DNA of 53,393 bases from a virus, in IMG/VR virus record IMGVR_UViG_3300043775_001487, positions 1-53,393 of that record; one strand, 5' to 3'. Positions 1 through 8,213 of this stretch are shown piece after piece. Each line of letters begins with the position of its first letter. The stretch's first letter is position 1. Under the pieces are notes generated by a model. That model searched no databases, was not told the DNA's origin, and saw only the letters and a list, made by a program, of their open reading frames with translations. Both the position numbers and the translations under genes were made by a program.

Positions 1-2
1 AA

Positions 3-383
3 TTCCTGCAATCCTTAAAACTAAAGCCTAAGCCAGTTGAACCAATCGAGGTTTACGAGTCTTTGAATATAGAAATTGCACCCAGTCATTACTGTAGGCA
101 ACTGACTTGGGCGGATGCAAAACTTTACGCGTTTGCTTTAAACATAGAAGGTAAGATCGGATGGAGATTACCGTGTGACGAAGAAATGGGTTGCTTACTT
201 GAAAATCATCCAAGATTTAACGGTTTCTGGTATATGCAATACTGGTGTGATGTAATCAAATCCGGCCGTATAACATCTAAAGAGTATACTGCGTGGTTGG
301 AACCCACTGGTCTACATTTCCAAACTCGTAATGGCGAATATGTACATAATACTGTCTTTGTCCGAGATCTAAAAGATGATTGA
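3..383 (+). CDS. DUF1566-like protein, 5' partial
   Basis: The frame is open from the window edge. A TTG at 63 is a possible start, but the upstream codons read as plausible protein, so the gene probably begins outside the window. The product contains the pattern DAKLYAFALN followed by GKIGWRLPCDEEM, which resembles the DUF1566 (Lcl C-terminal) domain, usually written as WRLPT.EEL. That domain occurs in surface and lectin-like proteins, but its biochemical role is not known. It ends in RDLKDD, as does the next gene. The stop overlaps the next start by 8 nt, suggesting translational coupling. Three related domains lie on the minus strand at 40668-41560. Function unknown. Confidence 0.6.
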   Translation, partial: FLQSLKLKPKPVEPIEVYESLNIEIAPSHYCRQLTWADAKLYAFALNIEGKIGWRLPCDEEMGCLLENHPRFNGFWYMQYWCDVIKSGRITSKEYTAWLEPTGLHFQTRNGEYVHNTVFVRDLKDD

Positions 384-651
384 GATATCACCTAAATCAT
401 TCGAAAAGCGTCTAACCCACGACGATGCTAAATTTTACGTATTCTCACTAGGTAATGGTTGGCGATTCCCAACAGTTGAGGAATTGCGAATGATACATGG
501 TTCTGATAATGATTTGGAAAACGAGTTACATTTTACTAATTCCGATACGTTAGTTTCTTTTAGTTATCGGCGTTTCATCAAATGTTTCGAACGGAATGAA
601 TGCGAAGATGATTGTTTTATCAGACCAGTCAGAGATCTAAAAGATGATTAA
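376..651 (+). CDS. DUF1566-like small protein
   Basis: This 91-residue protein is a diverged copy of its upstream neighbour. It has DAKFYVFSLGNGWRFPTVEEL near residues 17-37, the DUF1566-type WR(L/F)PT.EE signature, and the same RDLKDD C-terminus. The ATG lies within the end of the preceding gene, so translation is probably coupled. The last 15 nt (CTAAAAGATGATTAA) match the dispersed CTAAAAGATAATT motif found between genes elsewhere. A hairpin terminator follows at once. Function unknown; a small lectin-like fold is possible by family only. Confidence 0.6.
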   Translation: MIEISPKSFEKRLTHDDAKFYVFSLGNGWRFPTVEELRMIHGSDNDLENELHFTNSDTLVSFSYRRFIKCFERNECEDDCFIRPVRDLKDD

Positions 652-660
652 ATCACCATA

Positions 661-681
661 GGCTACTCAGGTAGCCTTTTT
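661..681 (+). terminator. Rho-independent terminator
   Basis: GGCTAC and GTAGCC form a 6-bp stem around a TCAG loop, followed by five T. It lies 9 nt after the stop of the DUF1566-like gene. Confidence 0.75.
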
Positions 682-732
682 AATATCTAAAATTCACCAT
701 AACATTTCACTATAATACTCCACCATATTATT

Positions 733-755
733 GCGAGTGCCGCTAGGCACGAGCC
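733..755 (-). repeat. Dispersed hairpin family, copy 1
   Basis: Read on the minus strand this is GGCTCG, TGCC, TAGC, GGCA, CTCGC. The flanks and centre are shared with five other intergenic copies; the inner 4-nt arms differ between copies but stay complementary. Confidence 0.7.
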
Positions 756-781
756 ATATCAAAATCAACTGTTTCAAAAGC

Positions 782-789
782 CTAAATAC
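782..789 (+). promoter_or_regulatory. Late promoter box (TAAATA type)
   Basis: CTAAATAC in the intergenic region before the head genes resembles the T4 late promoter TATAAATA recognised by gp55-type sigma. A second copy follows at 816. Confidence 0.5.
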
Positions 790-815
790 CGGTAATACTG
801 CCAAATTACGGAAGG

Positions 816-823
816 CTAAATAC
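816..823 (+). promoter_or_regulatory. Late promoter box touching the gene start
   Basis: AGGCTAAATA is followed by only 5 nt before the ATG at 828. By the T4 rule (box at -13 to -6) transcription would begin at the A of the ATG, giving a leaderless mRNA. Four other genes in the window show the same spacing. Confidence 0.55.
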
Positions 824-827
824 AACC

Positions 828-1067
828 ATGAAACTACTTGAATTCTTTTATTTTAACGACAATTCCGATGGAATGTCTAATGATCGTCGATATGATGCGA
901 CACGGGATAGCTCTGTTCTTACGAAATCAGATACCCGTAAGATTAAATTGACTTTAAGACAAATTAACCAATTGAGATTATCAACCGAAGCCCATGAAGC
1001 TGAAAAGCAAGCAGAAGCAGGGTTTATTTCTCAAATGTATTCCAAACCAGTAGATGCCCAACAATAG
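828..1067 (+). CDS. Small conserved T4-like head-region protein
   Basis: This 79-residue protein is hydrophilic, with LTKSDTRKIKLTLRQINQLR near residues 31-50 and a predicted C-terminal helix. From memory, short proteins with this KSD.RK..LTL.Q.N.LR pattern occur next to head genes in marine T4-like phages, but I cannot assign a function. There is no convincing Shine-Dalgarno at normal distance (a GGAAGG lies 12 nt upstream), and the ATG sits 5 nt after a late promoter box. Its end overlaps the next gene by 14 nt. A small prohead core or portal-associated protein is possible from context. Confidence 0.6.
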   Translation: MKLLEFFYFNDNSDGMSNDRRYDATRDSSVLTKSDTRKIKLTLRQINQLRLSTEAHEAEKQAEAGFISQMYSKPVDAQQ

Positions 1068-1653
1068 TCCCGCTTTCGTCTTAGGGAATGGTCGTAGTCG
1101 CTTGGCTATTGATTGCTCTCAATTATCAACAAATGGAACTGTTTACGGTTGTAATGCAGTTTATAGGGAATTTGACCCAGACTACTTAATTGCAGTCGAT
1201 ACCAAAATGGTCAATGAAATTGTCTCAACTGGATACCAAGAAACCCACCAAGTTTGGACTAATCCCAATAGAGGGATTCATACTAAAAAGAATCTTAACT
1301 TCTTTAGTCCACACAAAGGATGGAGCTCAGGTCCAACTGCTCTTTGGTTTGCCGCATCTAATGGCCATTTGAAAATCTACATCCTTGGTTTTGACTTTCA
1401 AGGCATCGATGGAAAATTCAACAATGTCTACGCGGATACATACAATTATAAGAAGAGTAACGAAGCTGCTACTTATTACGGTAATTGGGTTAACCAAACA
1501 CAACGGATAATCGAAGAGTTTAAGCATATTAAGTTTACCAGAGTTGTTGAAGATAACGCGTTTAATCCTGAAATCTTCGGCAATTTAAAAAACTTAAATA
1601 CAGTTAGTTATAGCGAATTTCACAGCATATTTCCTAATATAACGCGAAATTAA
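1054..1653 (+). CDS. DUF115/MptE-like or glycosyltransferase-fold protein
   Basis: This 199-residue protein begins with FVLGNGRSRLAID, a glycine-rich nucleotide-binding-like turn followed by YGCNAVYREFDPDYLIAVD. That order (GNGxSR, then GCN, then a beta strand ending in D) resembles the Rossmann-like domain of DUF115/MptE and some sialyltransferases. The middle contains SSGPTALWFAASNG and IYILGFDF, also typical of this fold. The ATG overlaps the previous gene by 14 nt, so it is co-translated. Similar genes sit near gp20-gp21 in T4-like marine phages as I recall. The substrate cannot be determined; glycan modification is only a family-level guess. Confidence 0.55.
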   Translation: MPNNSPAFVLGNGRSRLAIDCSQLSTNGTVYGCNAVYREFDPDYLIAVDTKMVNEIVSTGYQETHQVWTNPNRGIHTKKNLNFFSPHKGWSSGPTALWFAASNGHLKIYILGFDFQGIDGKFNNVYADTYNYKKSNEAATYYGNWVNQTQRIIEEFKHIKFTRVVEDNAFNPEIFGNLKNLNTVSYSEFHSIFPNITRN

Positions 1654-1693
1654 GCAAAAAACAAGCATTTTGAATACATTCTTTTCAAGTGCG

Positions 1694-1700
1694 TTAAATA
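1694..1700 (+). promoter_or_regulatory. Late promoter box
   Basis: TTAAATA lies 37 nt upstream of the acidic core-protein gene, which has its own AAAGGAGAA ribosome-binding site. Confidence 0.45.
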
Positions 1701-1737
1701 TCAACACAGACTTATCAAACCCCAAAGGAGAACACTG

Positions 1738-2517
1738 ATGGCAAACTCATCCATTCTTGAAGAGATGTTAGAACATCTCGTTAATGAAAACAGAACACAA
1801 GCGGAAGAATTATTCCACGACTACGTTGTGGCTAAATCACGCGAAATTTACGAATCTTTGTTAGAAGAATCTTATTCTGATGACGAAGCTGGTGATGACG
1901 AATACGAAGAAGCATTCGATTTCGGTAAATCAGCTAACGATGACGACTTCGGCGATGACGAAGAAGAAGGCGAAGACGATGACCAATTCGGCGAAAAAGA
2001 ATTCGGTGACGAAGAAGAAGGCGAAGAAGGTTCTAAAGAAGAAATCTTCCAAAGTTTAGATGAAATCGTTGACGAATTACAAGCTAAATTTGACGAACTT
2101 CGTGGCTTAACTGGTTCAGATGCAGCTAACGATGACGAATTCGGTGGTGATGCAACTGACGAATTGAATACAGAATTCGATGACTCTGAAGACGAAAACG
2201 AATCTTTCGAATTAGAAACAGTTCGTGAATATGTTGAAAAAATCGGTACTGTTAAAGGCGGCGACAACGGCGCAAACGCAAAGTCTATCGTAGCTGGTAA
2301 AAATGACATGGGCGGTACTACTGCCAATTTAAAAGGTGGCACATCTGAAACTGGTGGCACTCAAGGTGGCTTAGTTAACCCTAAAGCACAAGATTTGAAA
2401 TCTGGCAACATCAATGTTCCAGGTGGCAAAGCAGGCGATGCTTTCAAAAAAGCTGCTGCTCCTAAAAAAGCAGACGATGGCGCGAACTCAACTAGCTTAT
2501 TTCGCAACAAACGATAG
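1738..2517 (+). CDS. Acidic prohead core protein (gp67/gp68-like position)
   Basis: This 259-residue protein is strongly acidic. Residues 45-170 are runs of Asp/Glu with repeated (E)FG(D) units, and the C-terminal third is rich in Gly, Ala, Asn and Lys. It sits directly upstream of the protease gene, where T4 carries the small acidic core proteins gp67 and gp68, and it follows a strong AAAGGAGAACACTG site. Known family role: T4 core proteins fill the prohead and are cleaved by gp21. Here the role is inferred from position and charge, not sequence identity. It is much longer than gp67 (80 residues). Confidence 0.6.
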   Translation: MANSSILEEMLEHLVNENRTQAEELFHDYVVAKSREIYESLLEESYSDDEAGDDEYEEAFDFGKSANDDDFGDDEEEGEDDDQFGEKEFGDEEEGEEGSKEEIFQSLDEIVDELQAKFDELRGLTGSDAANDDEFGGDATDELNTEFDDSEDENESFELETVREYVEKIGTVKGGDNGANAKSIVAGKNDMGGTTANLKGGTSETGGTQGGLVNPKAQDLKSGNINVPGGKAGDAFKKAAAPKKADDGANSTSLFRNKR

Positions 2518-2526
2518 GAAGCTAAC

Positions 2527-3153
2527 GTGAGAACTCCCTTAACTGAACATCTGAGTTTTGACCAAGCACATATCGTTCTTGAACACTCAAATGAAGGTGA
2601 CCAAAAATCTTTGCATCTTAACGGTATCTGCATCCAAGGCGATATCAAAAATGCAAATCAACGGGTCTACTCTTCTCAAGAAATCGGTAAAGCTGTTAAA
2701 ACTCTTAACGAACAGATCTCAGGTGGCTACTCAGTTTTAGGCGAAGTTGACCACCCAGCAGACTTACGAATTAACCTCGATAGAGTCAGCCACATGATTA
2801 CCAAAATGTGGATGGACGGTCCCAACGGCTACGGTAAACTTAAAATCTTACCAACTCCAATGGGTAAACTTATCGAATCCATGCTAGAAGCCGGTGTAAA
2901 ACTGGGAGTTTCAAGTAGAGGGTCTGGTGATGTAGATAACAACGGCTATGTCCAAGGTTTTGAAATCATTACCGTAGATGTCGTCGCTCAACCTAGCGCA
3001 CCAGGTGCCTACCCAACTCCCGTTTATGAACATATCATGAACACAGCCGGTGGTAATACCGCTTTACGTATCGCTCAAGAAGTTCAAGGCGACCCAAAAG
3101 CACAGAAATACATCTCAGAGAGCTTGATGCGCATCATCAAGGGCCTGAACTAA
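2527..3153 (+). CDS. 21: Prohead core protease gp21
   Basis: This 208-residue serine protease of the T4 gp21 / herpesvirus assemblin fold matures the prohead by cutting scaffold and capsid proteins. Features seen: IQGDIKNANQRVY near residues 37-49, the catalytic-His region GEVDHPAD (His76) and the nucleophile region GVKLGVSSRGSG (Ser129/Ser130), then EIITVDVVAQPSAPGA. These match the family order His then Ser. The start is a GTG at 2527 after AGGAAG 9 nt after the previous stop. Scaffold and capsid genes follow in the T4 order 21-22-23. Confidence 0.93.
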   Translation: MRTPLTEHLSFDQAHIVLEHSNEGDQKSLHLNGICIQGDIKNANQRVYSSQEIGKAVKTLNEQISGGYSVLGEVDHPADLRINLDRVSHMITKMWMDGPNGYGKLKILPTPMGKLIESMLEAGVKLGVSSRGSGDVDNNGYVQGFEIITVDVVAQPSAPGAYPTPVYEHIMNTAGGNTALRIAQEVQGDPKAQKYISESLMRIIKGLN

Positions 3154-3156
3154 ATA
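3151..3156 (+). promoter_or_regulatory. Late promoter box
   Basis: TAAATA overlaps the gp21 stop codon and lies 22 nt before the scaffold ATG, with an AGAGAGGAG site between. Confidence 0.5.
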
Positions 3157-3177
3157 CACACAAGAGAGGAGAATCAC

Positions 3178-4266
3178 ATGCAGGATTTTGTAAAACAATT
3201 GTTTGAAAACAATGTGATTTCCGAGGATATGAAATCGGAAATTGAAAACGCTTGGGAAAGTCGAATTCAAGAAAACCGTGATCAAGTCACTGCCACTCTA
3301 CGTGAAGAATTTGCTCACAAATATGAGCACGATAAAGCCTCCTTACTAGAAGCTGTCGAAAACATGATTTCAGATAAATTAGCGTCTGAACTTCAAGATT
3401 TCGCTGAAGACCGTCAAGGACTTATCGAAGCAAAAGCAAAATATGCTATGAAAATTGCTAAAGATACCAAAGCCATGGAATCTTTCGTTATGCAAAACCT
3501 TAGCAAAGAACTTGCCGAACTTAATGAAGACCGTAGAGCAGTAGCCGACAACGTATCTAAATTGGAATCTTTTATCGTGGATGCACTAGCGAAAGAAATC
3601 GCAGATTTCCACACAGACAAAAAAGACTTAGCCGAAACTAAAGTTCGTTTAGTTAGAGAAAGTAAAGCTAAGTTCGAAGAAGTCAAAAAAGATTTCATTG
3701 CTCATTCAGCAGCTATCATCGAAAGCACCGTGACCAAAGGTCTTCGTGCAGAAATGACGCAACTGAAAGAAGATATCGAATCAGCTCGCAGAAATGACTT
3801 CGGTCGCAGAATTTTTGAAAGTTTTGCCAGCGAATACGCAGCTAGTCACCTTAACGAGAAATCGGAAACTGTTAAATTGATGCAAGTCATTCAACAAAAA
3901 GAGATCGAGTTGGAAGAAGCAGCAAAAATCGTAGTACAAGCTAAACAACTCGCTGAAAGCAAAGAAGCTCAAGTACGCGTTCTTAAAGAATCAACTCAAC
4001 GCAAAGACGTTCTTAACGAACTTCTCGGCCCATTAGTTGGCGACAAAAGAATCGTTATGAGTGAACTGCTCGAATCGGTACAAACAGATAAACTGTACGC
4101 AGCTTACGACAAATACCTACCTGCCGTCTTAGATAGCGGTGCTAGAACTTCTCGTAAAACTCTTACAGAATCTACAGAGATTACAGGTAACAAACAGGTA
4201 CCGTCTTTCAGTGAAAAGACTGCCGAACTCACAGACATCCGCAGACTTGCGGGATTATCAGCTTAA
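3178..4266 (+). CDS. 22: Prohead scaffolding protein gp22
   Basis: This 362-residue protein is almost entirely predicted alpha-helix and coiled coil, with regularly spaced Glu, Lys, Leu and Ala and no Cys. It lies between protease and capsid genes, as gp22 does in T4, and ends in a short tail with TAELTDIRRLAGL, a C-terminus common to gp22-like proteins of T4-like phages. Role: assembles the core around which gp23 polymerises, then is degraded by gp21. It is longer than T4 gp22 (269 residues). AGGAG precedes the ATG by 7 nt and 11 nt separate it from gp23. Confidence 0.88.
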   Translation: MQDFVKQLFENNVISEDMKSEIENAWESRIQENRDQVTATLREEFAHKYEHDKASLLEAVENMISDKLASELQDFAEDRQGLIEAKAKYAMKIAKDTKAMESFVMQNLSKELAELNEDRRAVADNVSKLESFIVDALAKEIADFHTDKKDLAETKVRLVRESKAKFEEVKKDFIAHSAAIIESTVTKGLRAEMTQLKEDIESARRNDFGRRIFESFASEYAASHLNEKSETVKLMQVIQQKEIELEEAAKIVVQAKQLAESKEAQVRVLKESTQRKDVLNELLGPLVGDKRIVMSELLESVQTDKLYAAYDKYLPAVLDSGARTSRKTLTESTEITGNKQVPSFSEKTAELTDIRRLAGLSA

Positions 4267-4277
4267 GGAGAACATAT

Positions 4278-5447
4278 ATGTCACAATTATTAGAATCACG
4301 TTGGTCAGAAACCAAAGAAGCTCTTTTGGAAGGCTTACAAGGTACCAAAAGAACAGTTATGGCAACTGTCCTTGAAAACACCCGCAAACAATTATCAGAA
4401 TCTGCTACTGCAGGTGCTACTTCTGCTGGTAACGTTGCAACATTAAACCGCGTTATCTTACCAGTTATTCGTCGTGTGATGCCAACTGTTATCGCTAACG
4501 AATTGATTGGTGTACAACCAATGACTGGTCCAGTTGGCCAAATCCACACACTTCGTGTGCGTTATGCTAACTCTTTCACTGGTTCGGCTGGTGGTTCAAC
4601 AACTGCTGGTGACGAAGCATTATCACCATTCAAAATTGCTGAAGGTTACTCTGGTAACACTAATGGTAAAGCCGATGCAACTGCAGCGAAAGAAGCGGTA
4701 GCTGGTAACCAATTAAGCATCCAAATCTTGAAACAAACTGTTGAAGCGAAATCACGTAAATTGTCAGCACGTTGGACTTTCGAAGCTGCACAAGATGCAC
4801 AAGCTCAACAAGGTATTGACATCGAAGCAGAAATCATGGCTGCATTAGCGCAAGAAATCACTGCTGAGATCGATCAAGAAATCTTAACAAGTTTGGCAAC
4901 TTTGGCTGGTACTAACAACCTTATTGCTTGGAACCAAACACAAGTTTCTGGTGTTGCTACTTTCGTTGGTGATGAACACGCTTCCTTGGCTGTTGCTATC
5001 AACCGTGTTGCAAACACTATCGCACAACGTACACGTCGTGGTGCTGGTAACTGGGCTGTTGTTTCACCAACTGCTTTAACTATCTTACAATCAGCTACTA
5101 CTTCAGCATTCGCTCGTACTACTGAAGGTACTTTCGAAGCGCCAACCAATACTAAATTTGTTGGTACATTGAACAGTGCAATGAAAGTTTATGTTAACAC
5201 ATATGCTGCAAATGATGACGTGTTAATTGGTTACAAAGGCCAAAACGAGAGTGACGCAGCGGCTTTCTTTGCGCCCTACATTCCATTGATGTCAAGCGGC
5301 GTTGTACTCGATCCAAATACGTTCGAGCCAACCTGTTCATTTTTAACGCGTTATGGCTACGTAGAATTAACAAACTCGAGTTCGAGTTTGGGCAACGCGG
5401 CCGACTATTTGGGTAAAGTAACTGTTGCACAGGCTTCTTTCTTCTAA
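4278..5447 (+). CDS. 23: Major capsid protein gp23
   Basis: This 389-residue protein has the gp23 signatures NRVILPVIRRVMPTVIANEL (residues 55-74), GVQPMTGPVGQIHTLRVRY, KSRKLSARWTFEAAQDAQAQ and IDIEAEIMAALAQEITAEID. It forms the HK97-fold hexamers of the shell. A site LSE followed by SATAG (after Glu41) fits the gp21 specificity of small hydrophobic-x-Glu, so the first 41 residues are probably removed. It is shorter than T4 gp23 (521), a size seen in far T4 relatives. Codon use changes in the last 200 nt (more GC-rich) but the frame is intact. Strong AAGGAG site; a terminator follows. Confidence 0.95.
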   Translation: MSQLLESRWSETKEALLEGLQGTKRTVMATVLENTRKQLSESATAGATSAGNVATLNRVILPVIRRVMPTVIANELIGVQPMTGPVGQIHTLRVRYANSFTGSAGGSTTAGDEALSPFKIAEGYSGNTNGKADATAAKEAVAGNQLSIQILKQTVEAKSRKLSARWTFEAAQDAQAQQGIDIEAEIMAALAQEITAEIDQEILTSLATLAGTNNLIAWNQTQVSGVATFVGDEHASLAVAINRVANTIAQRTRRGAGNWAVVSPTALTILQSATTSAFARTTEGTFEAPTNTKFVGTLNSAMKVYVNTYAANDDVLIGYKGQNESDAAAFFAPYIPLMSSGVVLDPNTFEPTCSFLTRYGYVELTNSSSSLGNAADYLGKVTVAQASFF

Positions 5448-5472
5448 GTCGAACGTTCTTATACGGCTTACC

Positions 5473-5498
5473 AAAAAAGCACCTTCGGGTGCTTTTTT
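5473..5498 (+). terminator. Rho-independent terminator after gp23
   Basis: AAAAAAGCACC, TTCG loop, GGTGCTTTTTT. A strong tetraloop hairpin flanked by A and T runs, so it could work in both directions. Confidence 0.9.
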
Positions 5499-5532
5499 GT
5501 TGCCTATCGAAAAGATAATTGAAAAATAATAC

Positions 5533-5560
5533 TTGACATCGTTAAAACTACGTGTAAAAT
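5533..5560 (+). promoter_or_regulatory. Host sigma70 promoter
   Basis: TTGACA, 16 nt, TAAAAT, ending 40 nt before the ATG at 5601. The AAAAGATAATTGA motif starts 24 nt upstream of the -35, exactly as at the next promoter (6108). Confidence 0.75.
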
Positions 5561-5600
5561 GTAAACGTAACCTGTAATTTTAACAACAAGAGGAAACCCG

Positions 5601-6047
5601 ATGAAAGAGTTAATTGAAACTTTAATTAATCAACACCCTAAAACGTATTCGGCTATGATAAAAAGTAGACCTGAAATGCACAAGTGGGTAATGGAAAATA
5701 GCACTGCTACAACTGAACATTTACCTACTCACATATTCAGTGCGATTAACGGTGTATCGAACGTATGCCCACACGGTAATCATAAGAAATTGAGTCGTTG
5801 GGGTGACGGTAGATTGACTAATTGTGGTCACGTTAATAACTGTGTATGTACTAAAGCGGAACATTCAGAAAAATCAAAAGCTGGATGGGGAACTTTAACT
5901 GACGACAAAAAGGCCGAGATGAAATCAAATAGAGAGAAAACCATGACAGCAGTGTATGGTTCGGCGTACAATTTACAACGCGATGAAGTTAAAGAAGCAC
6001 GTTTCGGTAAATCGTTTACTTCCGTTGATACGGCAGATAACGATTAG
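5601..6047 (+). CDS. Truncated homing-endonuclease-like protein (N-terminal domains only)
   Basis: This 148-residue protein shares its layout with the N-terminus of the endonuclease gene at 6630. A short helical segment (ETLINQHPKTYSAMI) is followed by a Cys/His cluster VCPHGNH...NCGHVNNCVC, probably zinc-binding, then a Lys-rich helix and VYGSAYNLQ. No nuclease domain follows. AAGAGGAAA precedes the ATG and a sigma70 promoter lies upstream, so expression is likely before late genes. It may be a decayed homing gene or a stand-alone DNA-binding protein. Function unknown. Confidence 0.55.
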   Translation: MKELIETLINQHPKTYSAMIKSRPEMHKWVMENSTATTEHLPTHIFSAINGVSNVCPHGNHKKLSRWGDGRLTNCGHVNNCVCTKAEHSEKSKAGWGTLTDDKKAEMKSNREKTMTAVYGSAYNLQRDEVKEARFGKSFTSVDTADND

Positions 6048-6056
6048 GACTACAAA

Positions 6057-6083
6057 AGACCATGATAAAAGCATGGTCTTTTT
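6057..6083 (+). terminator. Rho-independent terminator
   Basis: AGACCATG and CATGGTCT pair around a 7-nt loop, followed by TTTTT. Confidence 0.85.
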
Positions 6084-6107
6084 CTAAAAGATAATTGAAA
6101 ATAATAG

Positions 6108-6136
6108 TTGACACGTCGCTGCAGTTGATATATACT
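6108..6136 (+). promoter_or_regulatory. Host sigma70 promoter
   Basis: TTGACA, 17 nt, TATACT, 30 nt before the ATG at 6167. CTAAAAGATAATTGA starts 24 nt upstream of the -35, as at the 5533 promoter. Confidence 0.85.
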
Positions 6137-6166
6137 ACGTATACACTAACAAAAACGGAGATTACA

Positions 6167-6643
6167 ATGAATAACATTATAACCACATTGAAAGAAATAG
6201 CAACATATCCATCTAAAACAATTGGCTCTCGTTTACGGAATAAACCGGAGTTGATGGCATATATTACAGAGTTCAGCACACTACACGGTACACGTAAAAT
6301 CAACGAAGCAATGTACTGTATCGCAAATGATACCATACCATCAAGATGTGCGTGTGGTAAAATTGCAAGGTTTGAAACATTTGATACTGGATACGCGACT
6401 TTCTGTTCGTTTAAATGTCCAGAAAAAGGAAAAGCCCATTCCTCTGTTATGAGCAAGGTTTGGGAAGATGAGGAAAAAGTATCTGGTATGCTTGAAACCA
6501 GAGATGCCACAATGTTGGATCGTTATGGGGTGAAAAGTGCGATGAAGCACAAACCATTCCGTGACAAATTCAAGTCAACAATTGCAGCTAAGAAAGCTGC
6601 AGTACTTTCTGAAAAACATGGAGAAATTTATGACAATACGTGA
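6167..6643 (+). CDS. Homing-endonuclease-like N-terminal protein
   Basis: This 158-residue protein starts at the ATG at 6167, which has ACGGAG 6 nt upstream; the longer open frame to 6095 would run across the -35/-10 promoter. It has an N-terminal helical segment, a zinc-binding-like cluster CACGK...FCSFKCP near residues 62-84, then LDRYGVKSAMKHKPFRDKFK, a pattern common in free-standing phage homing endonucleases before the nuclease domain. It has no nuclease domain itself. Its last 14 nt overlap the next gene, which has one, so the pair may be a split or duplicated homing gene. Confidence 0.55.
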   Translation: MNNIITTLKEIATYPSKTIGSRLRNKPELMAYITEFSTLHGTRKINEAMYCIANDTIPSRCACGKIARFETFDTGYATFCSFKCPEKGKAHSSVMSKVWEDEEKVSGMLETRDATMLDRYGVKSAMKHKPFRDKFKSTIAAKKAAVLSEKHGEIYDNT

Positions 6644-8156
6644 AGAACTTGAAGTTCTAATTAAAACAACTGGCGAGCGTCAGTTAGCGGCTAAACTTGG
6701 TAAGATGCCACATATTATGAGTGTGTTGCAACCTTGTCACGGTGCGAAAGTTCCAGAGAAGTTGTACAACTACCTTAACCCTAACGCAGTTAGAGTTTGT
6801 CAATTTGGTAATAACCGCAATTTTGTATCATTCCCTGATGGTTACAAAAACTGTGGTAAAGCTGGTACGTGTAGATGTACTAGAAACTCGGTTAGCAATA
6901 GTGTAATCGCAGCTAAGAAGTTAGTCACACCAGCACAGCAGCAGCTGACTAATGCAATACGTGCAGCTACCAATATCGCTACGTATGGTGTTGCTAATAT
7001 CGGGCAAACGCCACATGCTAGACGAATGCATGCTGCATTTTATGCGGATAAAGGTAAAGTAGCACTTGCAACTGCAAAAGGAAAGGCAACACGTTTAGCA
7101 CGATATGGTGATGAAAATTACTCAAATCGCAAGAAAGCCGCGAAAACATTCAAGAAACGTTATGGTTCTGACTGGTGGGCTAAACGCTTAAACAATCCAC
7201 ATATCGTCACTTTGCATAATAGGGACGAACTTGAAAAATTGTTTGATCAATTCACAATTCAAGAGATTGCAACCATGTTGGATGTAAAACCAAGCACGGT
7301 GTGTAGAAATTTGAATTCAATGGGCTTGCGAGATCCATTTAAGAGTTCTGAGGAAATGGAAGTTGTAAGGTTTCTAACAAATATTGGTGTTACCAAAATC
7401 GTTAGAAACTCAAGAAGTTTACTTGGTAATCGTAAGGAAATCGATATCTTCTTACCAGATTATGGTATTGCAATTGAATACAATGGCGTTCATTGGCATC
7501 ATACTGAAATCGATCACATGTATGATATGTACCACCGAGATAAGTTTCTCGATGCTGAAAACAAAGAAATTAAATTGATTTCACTGTTTTCAAGTGTGTG
7601 GCATGCGAAAAAGCCAACCGTTAAAATGGAATTACTTAACGCGTTGGGTTTGAATGATGACAAGGCTGACTTGGTTGATTGTGAACTGGTTATCGTTACT
7701 GACCAAGATGCCAGTGATTTTCATGAGACCTACAATGTACTTGGTTATGCAGGTGGTACATTGCATTATGGATTAATCAGCAACGATGAAATTATCTCAG
7801 TGATGTCATTCACCGTTACTGGTTCTGTGCTAGAACTTACAAGATATTCATACAATACAGTAGTTGATGGTGGAGCATCAGCTATGCTTGATCAATGTAT
7901 ATTTGATGCAAATCCAAGTACTATATTTTCATATACCGATAATGAATGGTTACGCGGTGATATGATGTCTGAACTTGGATTTACTATGAACGAAGATGTT
8001 GATCCTGTATGTTGGTATTTAAGTGATCGTAGTTCAATTTTGTACAAAACGGAGAGTGAATTCGAAATTGAATTCGAAGCTGCCTCCGCGACCAGTAAAC
8101 CAAAAATGAAATCCGTGTGGAGTTGCGGATCTCGTAAATGGGAACTAGTGATTTAA
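6630..8156 (+). CDS. Vsr-fold (EDxHD-type) homing endonuclease
   Basis: The start is taken as the ATG at 6630, preceded by GGAGAA. The 509-residue product has a Cys cluster VCQFGN...NCGKAGTCRC, a Lys-rich linker with RYGDENYSNRKKAAKTFKKRYG, a helix-turn-helix (FTIQEIATMLDVKPSTVCRN), then a nuclease core: KEIDIFLPDYGIAIEYNGVHWH. That core resembles the Vsr-like family of phage homing enzymes typified by I-Bth0305I. A C-terminal region of about 150 residues (YNVLGYAGGTLHYGLISNDE) looks like an extra beta-rich domain. It presumably cuts a nearby gene in related phages; the target is unknown. A terminator follows. Confidence 0.78.
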   Translation: MTIREELEVLIKTTGERQLAAKLGKMPHIMSVLQPCHGAKVPEKLYNYLNPNAVRVCQFGNNRNFVSFPDGYKNCGKAGTCRCTRNSVSNSVIAAKKLVTPAQQQLTNAIRAATNIATYGVANIGQTPHARRMHAAFYADKGKVALATAKGKATRLARYGDENYSNRKKAAKTFKKRYGSDWWAKRLNNPHIVTLHNRDELEKLFDQFTIQEIATMLDVKPSTVCRNLNSMGLRDPFKSSEEMEVVRFLTNIGVTKIVRNSRSLLGNRKEIDIFLPDYGIAIEYNGVHWHHTEIDHMYDMYHRDKFLDAENKEIKLISLFSSVWHAKKPTVKMELLNALGLNDDKADLVDCELVIVTDQDASDFHETYNVLGYAGGTLHYGLISNDEIISVMSFTVTGSVLELTRYSYNTVVDGGASAMLDQCIFDANPSTIFSYTDNEWLRGDMMSELGFTMNEDVDPVCWYLSDRSSILYKTESEFEIEFEAASATSKPKMKSVWSCGSRKWELVI

Positions 8157-8163
8157 TCTTTTT

Positions 8164-8192
8164 GGTAGGGTGTTAGCGCACCCTACCTTTTT
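8164..8192 (+). terminator. Rho-independent terminator
   Basis: GGTAGGGTG and CACCCTACC form a 9-bp stem around TTAGCG, followed by TTTTT. Confidence 0.9.
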
Positions 8193-8213
8193 CTAACCTT
8201 GGAATTATATTAT

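Noticed and set aside
1872-2360. 162-codon minus-strand frame rich in Ser and Pro
   Set aside because: Antisense of the Asp/Glu/Gly-rich core protein (GAA and GAC give TTC and GTC); no start signal.
6095-6166. Longer N-terminus for the gene at 6167
   Set aside because: The extension would be encoded by a perfect sigma70 promoter, and ACGGAG marks the ATG at 6167.
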